A stretch of 64,000 bases of DNA from Paracoccaceae bacterium. Its GTDB lineage: Bacteria; Pseudomonadota; Alphaproteobacteria; Rhodobacterales; Rhodobacteraceae. Where the stretch lies: contig JAJEBQ010000003.1 of NCBI GenBank assembly GCA_022822495.1, forward strand, positions 1 through 64,000. The letters are read 5' to 3'. Shown piece after piece: positions 1-7,529 of this stretch; within the stretch, counting starts at the first letter, position 1, and every line of letters starts with the position of its first letter. The notes below the pieces were generated by a model. It searched no databases and was not told the origin of the DNA. It was given only the letters and a program-made list of their open reading frames with translations. The position numbers were made by a program, and so were the translations under genes.

Positions 1-151
1 AATGCTTTTTTCTGAATTGCAAAGATTGAACTTTGAAGATGTTGGGTTTATAAAGATTGGTGGATTTAATGCATTGATGGGTCAACGTAAAGGTTTGGAA
101 GGTGTACCAGCTAATCCATGGCCATTCTTCTGGAATGCATCGGTTCAATAG
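1..151 (+). CDS. ABC transporter substrate-binding protein, 3' end only
   Basis: An open frame runs from the window edge to a TAG at 149-151 and encodes about 49 C-terminal residues, ending in PFFWNASVQ. An aromatic tail followed by an operon of two peptide-type permeases and two ATPases fits the C-terminus of a family 5 extracellular solute-binding protein (DppA/OppA type), the periplasmic ligand receptor of the importer. Most of the gene lies outside the window, so the family call rests mainly on context. A GC-rich hairpin follows the stop. Confidence 0.65.
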   Translation, partial: MLFSELQRLNFEDVGFIKIGGFNALMGQRKGLEGVPANPWPFFWNASVQ

Positions 152-165
152 TTGTATTCAAAACT

Positions 166-191
166 GGGCGGCTGTCAACTGGTGGCCGCCC
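166..191 (+). promoter_or_regulatory. Intercistronic hairpin between binding-protein and permease genes
   Basis: GGGCGGC (166-172) pairs perfectly with GCCGCCC (185-191) across a 12-nt loop. The stem is followed by A residues rather than T residues, so it is not a classical intrinsic terminator on the plus strand. In ABC importer operons such hairpins after the binding-protein gene protect the upstream mRNA and allow more binding protein than permease to be made; that role here is inference. Confidence 0.55.
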
Positions 192-218
192 AAAAAAATC
201 AAATAAGGAGTAGTTTAG

Positions 219-1160
219 ATTAAGCGTTACCTTATCAGACGCCTTTTCGGTATGGGTATGGTAGTCTTGATTGTGCTGACCATCGCCTTTTTTATTGTAA
301 GACTTGCTCCTGGTGATCCGGCAGCTTTGATGCTTGGACCGGATGCCACTCCAGAACAAGCCCAGGAATTACGGTCACGACTTGGTTTGGACCGACCCAT
401 CATAATACAGTATGCTTCATTTATTGTTAGTGCAGTAAAAGGAGATCTTGGGCAGTCCATCTTTTTTAACCAGCCAGTTACTCAAGTGCTGAAATCTCGT
501 GCCGAACCCACAGTTTTTCTTTCATTATTCTCGTTAATCATAGCGCTTGTTGTTGCTGTTCCAATCGGAATTTATGCCGCATATAGGCGCGGCAGTTTTT
601 TTGATCAATCAGTCATTTCCATTGCGATGCTGGCTGCTTCAGTGCCCAGTTTTTGGACTGGGCTTATGGCACAACGATGGCTTGCTACAGAATATGGATG
701 GTTTCCTGCTTCAGGCTATGGAGGCCCTGATACGGTTTTTATAGACCGCATGGTGTACCTTGTACTTCCTGCTTTGGTGCTTGGAGTTGTCAATTCTGCT
801 CTAATACTAAGATTTACCCGTGCCTCAATGCTGGATGTTTTAAGTGAGGATTACATTCGTACAGCCCGCTCAAAAGGTATGCGGGAACCACGAGTTGTAC
901 TTCGTCATGGACTCCGTAATGCAGGAATACCAATTATTACCGTTATTGGCCTAACTTTTGCACTCCTGGTATCGGGAGCGGTAGTGACAGAACGGGTTTT
1001 CAATATTCCGGGAATGGGTAATCTCGTAGTCAATGCTGTTTTGAGGCGAGACTATCCTGTTATACAGGGAACATTAATTGTGGTTGCTGTTACTTATGTC
1101 ATTATAAATCTTGTAACTGACCTTCTTTACCTACTTGTTGATAAAAGGGTTCAATACTGA
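219..1160 (+). CDS. Peptide/nickel-type ABC transporter permease (DppB-like)
   Basis: Inner-membrane permease of the DppB/OppB family (BPD_transp_1), one of two membrane subunits of the importer. The protein has an N-terminal membrane segment, a family-typical APGDPA box soon after it, and several further hydrophobic segments; the EAA-type loop lies around RTARSKGMREPRVVLRHGLRNA. The first ATG is at 252, but it has no ribosome-binding site and would delete the usual RRL-containing N-terminus. AAGGAG at 205-210 sits 8 nt before an in-frame ATT at 219, which follows an in-frame TAG at 216-218, and would give IKRYLIRRLFG, the normal family start. An ATT start is rare, so 219 is a reasoned choice; from 252 the protein would be 302 aa. 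The stop overlaps the next start as TGATG. Confidence 0.85.
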   Translation: MKRYLIRRLFGMGMVVLIVLTIAFFIVRLAPGDPAALMLGPDATPEQAQELRSRLGLDRPIIIQYASFIVSAVKGDLGQSIFFNQPVTQVLKSRAEPTVFLSLFSLIIALVVAVPIGIYAAYRRGSFFDQSVISIAMLAASVPSFWTGLMAQRWLATEYGWFPASGYGGPDTVFIDRMVYLVLPALVLGVVNSALILRFTRASMLDVLSEDYIRTARSKGMREPRVVLRHGLRNAGIPIITVIGLTFALLVSGAVVTERVFNIPGMGNLVVNAVLRRDYPVIQGTLIVVAVTYVIINLVTDLLYLLVDKRVQY

Positions 1161-2017
1161 TGGAGGGACAGGGACTATATGCCGAACGGAAGGTGTTTTC
1201 ACTTGTACTGGAACGTCGCTCGTCAGCCTTGGCTCTTCTTTTTTTTGTGCTTGTTCTTATCCTGGTATTCTTGGCACCAATTATTGCACCAACAGATCCA
1301 TATCTGATGTCAGTAAGACAACGGTTGACTCCACCTGGAGACAGCTTTTTTCTAGGGTCTGATGCATTTGGTCGAGATGTCTTGTCAAGACTCCTTTACG
1401 CTGGCCGAGTATCATTAATGATAGGAGCTGGTGTTGCTTTATCATCTTCCATCCTTGGAGTTCTTATTGGTTTGATGGCCGGTTTTTTTCGAAATCTCGA
1501 TGGACTCATTTCCAGAATAATTGATGCAATGATGGCCTTCCCCGATATATTGCTGGCAATTTCCCTGGTGGCAATTCTAGGTGGTTCGATGATTAATGTC
1601 ATCATAGCCCTATCCATTGTTTATACTCCACGAATTGCCCGTATAGTAAGAGCGTCAACTCTCGTTATTCGAGAACTCCCCTATGTTGAAGCCGCCTGTT
1701 CGCTAGGCTCTTCTACCGTGTATGTACTTACAAGGCATGTTCTTTTAAATATTCTGTCCCCCATCATTGTGCAGGCAACATTCATATTTGTCTATGCCAT
1801 GCTTGCCGAAGCAGGGCTGTCTTTTCTTGGCGTAGGAGTTGATCCCTCAACTCCTACTTGGGGAATCATGATCAACGAAGGCCGTCAATACATTGATCAA
1901 GCCCCCTATTTGATTTTATTCCCGGGTTTGGCGATCTCATTTTCAGTACTCAGCCTCCAACTTGTCGGTGATGGACTCAGAGATGCCCTTGACCCTAGAA
2001 TTGCAAGGCAAATGTAA
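1160..2017 (+). CDS. Peptide-type ABC transporter permease (DppC-like)
   Basis: Second inner-membrane permease subunit of the importer, 285 aa, DppC/OppC family. Visible features are the N-terminal membrane segment after a charged start, the DPY/APTDPY region and the downstream GSDAFGRDVLSRLLYAGRVS stretch characteristic of DppC proteins, and the C-terminal GLRDALDPR ending. It overlaps the first permease by TGATG, implying translational coupling, and its TAA is 1 nt before the amidohydrolase ATG. It should pair with the DppB-like subunit and the two ATPases encoded downstream. Substrate cannot be read from the sequence. Confidence 0.9.
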   Translation: MEGQGLYAERKVFSLVLERRSSALALLFFVLVLILVFLAPIIAPTDPYLMSVRQRLTPPGDSFFLGSDAFGRDVLSRLLYAGRVSLMIGAGVALSSSILGVLIGLMAGFFRNLDGLISRIIDAMMAFPDILLAISLVAILGGSMINVIIALSIVYTPRIARIVRASTLVIRELPYVEAACSLGSSTVYVLTRHVLLNILSPIIVQATFIFVYAMLAEAGLSFLGVGVDPSTPTWGIMINEGRQYIDQAPYLILFPGLAISFSVLSLQLVGDGLRDALDPRIARQM

Positions 2018-2018
2018 G

Positions 2019-3155
2019 ATGGCTCTTAGACTGACAAATTTTGTTCCGATTGGATTGGATAACCCTCCTACAGAGATTCATATCAATGATGAAGGCAAGG
2101 TCGTTGATTTTCCCATAAAAGGAGCTACGACAATTAACGCTGAAGGATCATATTTGTCTCCTGGTTGGTGTGACCTTCATGTTCACATCTGGTATGGTGG
2201 CACAGATATATCTGTCCGGTCAGTTGATGCTGGTCGAAACTACGGTGTTACAGCACTTGCAGATGCTGGTTCGGCGGGTGAAGCCAATTTCCATGGCTTG
2301 CGTGAGTATGTCATTGATTCGGCGGAAGAAACAATACGAGCCTTCATCAACATTGGATCAATCGGCCTTGTTGCATGTAACAGGCTTCCAGAATTGATTG
2401 ATCTCAGGTCAATTGACATTGACCGTACCCTCAAGGTAATTGAGGCAAACCGTGATATCATCTGTGGAATAAAGGTTCGAGCAAGTGGAGTTATTGTTGG
2501 AAACTGGGGTATTGGTCCCGTTCGAATTGCCAAACGAGTCGCTGAAATAAGCAACTTGCCACTTATGGTCCATGTGGGCGAACCTCCTCCCTTACTGGAT
2601 GAAATACTTCCGCTACTGACACAAGGAGATATTGTCACGCACTGTTTCAATGGCAAACCTGCAGGTTCCATTACAGATACAAACACTATCTGGCGAATGG
2701 CCTATGAAGCAGCCGAGCAAGGGGTAAGAATGGATGTTGGTCATGGTCAGGCATCATTTGATTTTGGGGTTGCACGCGATGCCTTGAATCATGGTTTTCT
2801 GCCTTTTAGCATTTCTACCGATCTTCATTGTAGAAACATACATGGTCCGGTGCATGACTTGGCACTGACAATTTCAAAACTTTACGCACTAGGTATGGAT
2901 TTGGAAGATTGTATTACTGCTGTGACAAAACATCCCAGATCGGTTCTTGAATTGCCGTCCCGCGAAGGAGCGCAACTTGGCAACCGTGCCGATTTTACAC
3001 TGTTCAAGATAATTGATAGCAATTTGGAAGTCAGTGATTCCATGGGGAAATTATTAAAACTGTCAAGCAATTTTGTTCCCATCGCTACAATCATAGGTGG
3101 TTCTCATTTGCCGGTAAAATTCCCCCTGCCTTCACTAGTTGGACATATCACCTAA
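2019..3155 (+). CDS. Amidohydrolase-superfamily metallohydrolase
   Basis: 378-aa metal-dependent hydrolase related to the dihydroorotase/deacetylase branch. Metal-ligand motifs are in order: DLHVH near the start, a candidate carboxylated Lys in IKVRASG, His in MVHVGE and THCFNG, and the Asp in STDLH. The C-terminus returns to the small beta domain (NRADFTLFK). I chose the ATG at 2019, directly after the DppC stop, because the frame open upstream of it only overlaps DppC. The gene sits between permease and ATPase genes of one operon, so the enzyme probably processes the imported compound (an N-acyl or cyclic amide is a reasonable guess). The next start overlaps its stop as TAATG. The exact substrate is unknown. 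Confidence 0.82.
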   Translation: MALRLTNFVPIGLDNPPTEIHINDEGKVVDFPIKGATTINAEGSYLSPGWCDLHVHIWYGGTDISVRSVDAGRNYGVTALADAGSAGEANFHGLREYVIDSAEETIRAFINIGSIGLVACNRLPELIDLRSIDIDRTLKVIEANRDIICGIKVRASGVIVGNWGIGPVRIAKRVAEISNLPLMVHVGEPPPLLDEILPLLTQGDIVTHCFNGKPAGSITDTNTIWRMAYEAAEQGVRMDVGHGQASFDFGVARDALNHGFLPFSISTDLHCRNIHGPVHDLALTISKLYALGMDLEDCITAVTKHPRSVLELPSREGAQLGNRADFTLFKIIDSNLEVSDSMGKLLKLSSNFVPIATIIGGSHLPVKFPLPSLVGHIT

Positions 3156-4162
3156 TGACAAAGACGACAATACTACAAGTCGAAGGCTTAGAGGTTTTAT
3201 TCAAAGATCGACAATCTTCTGTTACCGCGTTACGAGATGTAAGTTTTAGCGTTCGAAGAGGCAAAACACTTGCCTTGGTTGGCGAGAGTGGTTCAGGCAA
3301 ATCTGTAACTTCCCTTGCGTTAATGGACCTTCTCCCCACCAATGCTGTAACTACGGCAAAAAAAATGAGATTTTGGCCTGATAAATATCAGGCGCCGGTT
3401 GATATAAACAGGCTTAATTCAGAAGAAGTTCGGCAATTGCGTGGTTCCCAGATAGCAATGATATTCCAGGAGCCAATGTCGTCACTTAATCCTCTTTACT
3501 CCATTGGTGATCAGATTGGTGAAATGTTACTGCTTCATGAGAATAGTGATTCAATAACTCGTAAAAAGCGTGTAATTGAAATGCTAGAACTTGTCGAAAT
3601 TCCAGCCGCCAAACAACGATATCATTCTTGGCCTCATGAATTATCCGGTGGTATGCGTCAACGTGCGATGATCGCTCAGGCTTTGATATGCAATCCAACG
3701 TTACTTATTGCCGATGAACCAACAACAGCATTGGATGTTACAATTCAGGCTCAAATTCTTGATCTTATGCGACGGCTTCAGACTGAATTTGGAATGTCCA
3801 TATTGTTTATAACTCACGATCTTGGTGTTGTCGCTGAAATGGCCGATGATGTGGCTGTAATGTATGCTGGACAGGTTGTTGAGCAGGCAACAACAGAACA
3901 GTTATTTTCAATGCCTTGTCATCCCTACACCCGAGGTTTGCTTACGTCGATTCCTCGATATGACAAAACACAGGTTGGTCGGCTAATTCCTATTCCGGGA
4001 AGCGTTCCTTCATTAAATGCTTTGCCTGTTGGGTGCAGTTTTGCGCCAAGGTGCCATTTCGCTACACAAGTTTGCACAGAAAATCAGATATCTCTTCGAA
4101 AATATAAGTCAGGGAACTATTCACGATGTATCCTTGAAGAACAGGTGTTCTCAAATGACTGA
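3155..4162 (+). CDS. Peptide ABC transporter ATP-binding protein (DppD-like)
   Basis: 335-aa cytoplasmic ATPase of the importer. Walker A is GESGSGKS, the Q-loop IFQEP, the signature LSGGMRQR, and Walker B LLIADEPTTALD with the switch His in ITHDLGV. The C-terminal oligopeptide-transporter domain has the family's Cys-containing segment GCSFAPRCHFATQVC, often linked to an Fe-S cluster in DppD-type ATPases. It starts at an ATG overlapping the amidohydrolase stop, and its own TGA overlaps the start of the second ATPase gene, so the two subunits should be co-translated as a heterodimer. Confidence 0.93.
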   Translation: MTKTTILQVEGLEVLFKDRQSSVTALRDVSFSVRRGKTLALVGESGSGKSVTSLALMDLLPTNAVTTAKKMRFWPDKYQAPVDINRLNSEEVRQLRGSQIAMIFQEPMSSLNPLYSIGDQIGEMLLLHENSDSITRKKRVIEMLELVEIPAAKQRYHSWPHELSGGMRQRAMIAQALICNPTLLIADEPTTALDVTIQAQILDLMRRLQTEFGMSILFITHDLGVVAEMADDVAVMYAGQVVEQATTEQLFSMPCHPYTRGLLTSIPRYDKTQVGRLIPIPGSVPSLNALPVGCSFAPRCHFATQVCTENQISLRKYKSGNYSRCILEEQVFSND

Positions 4163-5111
4163 ATCGCTTGTTTCTATTCGTGGACTTTCAAAAGTGTTTC
4201 AGAGTGAAAAGGGACCTGTATTTGCTGTTCAAGATGTGTATCTTGATATTCCCAAAGGGGACATCGTTGGTTTGGTTGGCGAATCAGGTTCTGGAAAAAC
4301 TACCCTTGGACGGACGCTACTGAGGCTTATTGAACCAACTTCAGGGGCTATAGTTTTTGATGGCAATGACATGAACTCCCTTGATCCATCTAGTTTACGG
4401 GCTTTGCGGCGGCGAATGCAGATTATCTTTCAGGATCCGGTCGCCTCCCTTAATCCACGTTTGCGTGTTAAAGAAATAATATCTGAGGGCTTGATAGCCC
4501 ATGGAGTTGGTTCCCGAAAGGAAAGAACAGAAAAAGTTGAAGCACTTCTTGTGGAAGTAGGGCTCCAACCTGAGGACATGCGTAGATTCCCTCACGAATT
4601 TTCTGGCGGCCAAAGACAGCGCATTGGCATTGCCAGAGCACTTGCGCTTGACCCAGAATTCATTGTTGCGGATGAAAGTGTTTCTGCTCTTGATGTGTCT
4701 ATTCAGGCTCAGATTTTAAACTTGCTTCTTGACATTCGCGATCAACGAGGATTGACAATGCTATTTATAGCTCATGACCTTTCTGTTGTTGAATATCTAT
4801 GTGATTGGGTTGCGGTCATGTATCTCGGACGGATTGTTGAAATAGGCTCCTCTCAGGATGTTTACTCTTCACCTTCCCATCCTTATACGCGTTCCCTGCT
4901 CTCAGCAATTCCTAAGCCAAAACCCGGGTTAAATCGTGAACGGGAACTTCTTCAAGGGGATATTCCATCACCACTGAATCCGCCCACTGGCTGTGTTTTC
5001 CGCACGCGATGCAGGTATGCGCTCGATTCTTGTGCAGAAACCATTCCAACTCTTGTGAAACTTGACAAAAGGCACAAGTCTGCCTGTTTAAGATTATCGG
5101 AGATTTCATGA
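4155..5111 (+). CDS. Peptide ABC transporter ATP-binding protein (DppF-like)
   Basis: 318-aa partner ATPase. Walker A is GESGSGKT, the Q-loop IFQDP, the signature FSGGQRQR, Walker B IVADESVSALD (Ser where Pro is more usual) and the switch His in IAHDLSV. The C-terminal peptide-transporter extension carries GCVFRTRCRYALDSC. The ATG at 4155 overlaps the end of the DppD-like gene by 8 nt; the open frame further upstream lies inside that gene and is not needed. Its TGA overlaps the start of the RidA-like gene (ATGA). Together with the two permeases and the binding protein it completes a family 5 importer. Confidence 0.92.
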   Translation: MTESLVSIRGLSKVFQSEKGPVFAVQDVYLDIPKGDIVGLVGESGSGKTTLGRTLLRLIEPTSGAIVFDGNDMNSLDPSSLRALRRRMQIIFQDPVASLNPRLRVKEIISEGLIAHGVGSRKERTEKVEALLVEVGLQPEDMRRFPHEFSGGQRQRIGIARALALDPEFIVADESVSALDVSIQAQILNLLLDIRDQRGLTMLFIAHDLSVVEYLCDWVAVMYLGRIVEIGSSQDVYSSPSHPYTRSLLSAIPKPKPGLNRERELLQGDIPSPLNPPTGCVFRTRCRYALDSCAETIPTLVKLDKRHKSACLRLSEIS

Positions 5112-5590
5112 GCATAAACAGTACATTTAAAGTTGATCATTTAAATATTGACAAATTTCTTCCAAAAGTACCACCTAACCCAATTGGTTGTTTTCGCAAC
5201 GTAATTTTACATGGTGGCCTGGCATGGGTTTCCGGACAAGGGCCAGTCCATCCTGATGGTCATCTTGAGCGAGGTAAGGTTGGAGTGAATATAACTGCCG
5301 AGACAGCTCGCATGCATGCACGGCTTGTCGGACTAAATATTCTTTCAGCATTACGCTTGGTAATAGGTGATCTTGGACAGGTTGAACGGGTGATTAAACT
5401 GCAAGGGCTTGTGAATGCATCACCAGATTTTGAACGACATTCATTTGTGATTGATGGGGCTTCTGAACTCATGAAGGAGGTGTTTGGTGAAAGGGGTATT
5501 CATGCCAGAACATCATTTGGAGTCAGTTCGTTGCCCAATAACATAACGGTTGAAATCGATGGAGTCTTTGCTCTCAAGCAGGAGCAGTAA
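5108..5590 (+). CDS. RidA/YjgF-family protein
   Basis: 160-aa member of the RidA (YjgF/YER057c/UK114) fold family, last gene of the importer operon. The family pattern is visible: an early VSGQGPV strand, NI-type helix region LNILSALRLVIGDLGQVERVIKLQGLVN, and a late segment ARTSFGVSSLPNNITVEID. Canonical RidA deaminates reactive enamine/imine intermediates and uses an Arg in a more extended C-terminal motif; the residue in ARTSFGV may correspond to it. It is about 30 aa longer than E. coli RidA, like the catabolic Rid subfamilies found beside amidohydrolases and transporters. A role in clearing an imine made from the imported compound is inference. Confidence 0.85.
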   Translation: MSINSTFKVDHLNIDKFLPKVPPNPIGCFRNVILHGGLAWVSGQGPVHPDGHLERGKVGVNITAETARMHARLVGLNILSALRLVIGDLGQVERVIKLQGLVNASPDFERHSFVIDGASELMKEVFGERGIHARTSFGVSSLPNNITVEIDGVFALKQEQ

Positions 5591-5604
5591 CACACAAGAT
5601 TAAA

Positions 5605-6396
5605 TCAGTATCTAATGCTTGCTTCAATTGCCGCTGCGGAGTCACGCACGGCTGCTGTCAACTTTGTTTCCTTTTCGTCAAGCTGTTTTTCAGAAAGCAC
5701 AATGGAGATTGTTGCTTGACAGGTATTGTCTCTATCTCGAATTGGGGCCGCGATACACGCAACAGAGTACTCAGAGTCCGATTTCTGAATCGATAGTCCG
5801 GCTGCAAAATCAGCCTTTGCTTGCTTCGAAAGAAGATCTGGATCCGTTTCAGCTCGTCCGGTGGGGGATGGTTGAGCATAGGATAAAAAAAGTTCTCGGG
5901 CCTGTTGTTCTGGAAGGTGCCCGAGGAGGAGTTTCCCTGATGCCGTCCAATTGAGTGGAACTCGGGTTCCAACGTTCGAAGTGACACGAAAGTGACCTTT
6001 ACCTTCTATCATGGCAAGGACAACCATCATACCTTCATCACGGCCACAAATTTGAATGGTTTCACCTGTTTTCTGCCATAGGTGTTCCATTTCTTTTCGT
6101 GCTTCGGAAAAAAAGTCGAGTTTAATTCGGTAGAGCAGACCGTATCGCATTAGCCTTGGTCCAAGCCAAAGATCTCTCTTGGAAGATCGAGAAAGAAGCC
6201 CATGCTTAAGCATCTCTTCTACAGTCCTGTAGATTGTAGATGAAGGGGCTCCAATTGCTCTTGCTATTCTGTAGGCCGACATCGGTTTTTCATGTTCAGT
6301 CAGCGCATCAAGTATTTGTAAGGTTCGATCAAGGCCTGTTTGTCGTTGACGAACAGGGATCTCCGTTAATGTTTTAGAAGCGATATTTTCATCCAT
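5605..6396 (-). CDS. IclR-family transcriptional regulator
   Basis: 263 aa with an N-terminal winged HTH (about residues 20-80, including KPMSAYRIARAIGAPSSTIYRT) and the C-terminal IclR effector-binding domain (motifs such as NWTASGKLLLGHLP and the AAPIRD segment). IclR proteins are usually dimeric repressors or activators controlling an adjacent catabolic or transport operon. It is convergent with the importer operon, its 3' end only 14 bp from the RidA-like stop, so it could regulate that operon in trans. ATG start at 6396. Confidence 0.9.
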   Translation of the reverse strand: MDENIASKTLTEIPVRQRQTGLDRTLQILDALTEHEKPMSAYRIARAIGAPSSTIYRTVEEMLKHGLLSRSSKRDLWLGPRLMRYGLLYRIKLDFFSEARKEMEHLWQKTGETIQICGRDEGMMVVLAMIEGKGHFRVTSNVGTRVPLNWTASGKLLLGHLPEQQARELFLSYAQPSPTGRAETDPDLLSKQAKADFAAGLSIQKSDSEYSVACIAAPIRDRDNTCQATISIVLSEKQLDEKETKLTAAVRDSAAAIEASIRY

Positions 6397-6411
6397 TCTA
6401 GTGGAATAGCA

Positions 6412-6566
6412 AACTACTTACACCTGGTCAAGCAGAACATTGAAGGGGGATACCGCTGGCAGGCTTATGGACAAATCTATGGTGAGTTGTTACAACCTGC
6501 ATATACAATTAGGTACACCGAAATATTAAATGAAAAGGCTATTCGAATAATCTCTACCCGAAAAGC
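6412..6566 (+). pseudogene. BrnT-like toxin gene remnant, cut by IS630
   Basis: A plus-strand frame reads ...YRWQAYGQIYGELL...AYTIRYTE...IRIISTRKA and stops making sense at the IS630 end. The IRIIS-A/T-RKA ending preceded by a W-x-A-x-G segment is the signature of the C-terminal half of BrnT, a RelE-fold RNase toxin. There is no start codon or N-terminal half; the IclR start is immediately upstream. When the IS is removed and one TA kept, the frame continues as KARS for a few codons and does not resemble BrnT further. A short, low-information match. Confidence 0.42.
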
Positions 6567-7516
6567 TAGTATCCCAACTTTATTGAACTGATGGATATAG
6601 GGATTTAAGCTTGATCCGAGCATCCTTGGTTCTGAATTGCCACTTTATCGGTTTGGATGACACATTGCGCTCCCTTTGCCAAGAGGCAATCTCCTGAACC
6701 TCAAAACGATGATAAAGACATCCCGCCTCTTCCGGCTTGAATTTTCGGTAAAGGGTTGCAAGATGATGGGTATTGCGAGTGTCCATCACCAGGACAATCT
6801 TCTTTTTGGGGAAGTGCACATCGGCTAGGTCTTTCAGGAGATGGGCACAATCCTGTTTGGTTCGACGGTCGGTGACCTTGACAGGTCGCCACCTCTCAGA
6901 GGGGACATAGGACATGAACAGGTTGGCGGTGCCGTTTCTTTCCTATTCATCATCAGAGATGGCGGAATGCCCCGGTTTCGTGGGACGGGGTGTCCGGGTC
7001 TCCCTGGTCTGTTGCTTGGAGGTCTCGTCGACACTGACCAGAACCGTGTCATCGTCCTACTCCCTTTGATAGGTGTTGAGAACATCCTCCATGGTACCAA
7101 CAAAAGGATCATTCTCTTTCGGGGGAAGACACCAGCACTTCTTGTACCAAGGCTTTCTTTGGTTTTTTTGAGCGTCCGCCGAATGGTCTCCGTTGATATG
7201 CTGTCGACAATTGCCCGTTCCACCATCTTGTCGCCCAACAGTCTGAGGGTCCACGCGGCAGAACCAGAGGGAGGGTCTGAACAGGCCAACATGACCCGTT
7301 TCGCCTCACCTGCACCATCCCGAACCTTTGGTCGGCGGTTCGCCTGATCTTTCCGTTCCAACGCGGCGTCAAGACCGTCAAGAACACAGCGCCTGCGGAC
7401 AAGTTCAACCGTCGCAGTGCCCACACCAAGAACATGGGCGATGGCCACATCCGTTCAACCACCACCCTTGCGGTCCTCGTCAGCAAGTAACATGATGTGG
7501 GCCCGACGGCGGGAAG

Positions 7517-7529
7517 AGGCCGACCCCTT
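7517..7529. repeat. 13-bp target duplication, left copy
   Basis: AGGCCGACCCCTT is repeated identically at 9627-9639, immediately outside the IS1634 terminal repeats. Keeping one copy restores the IS630 transposase frame. Confidence 0.88.
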
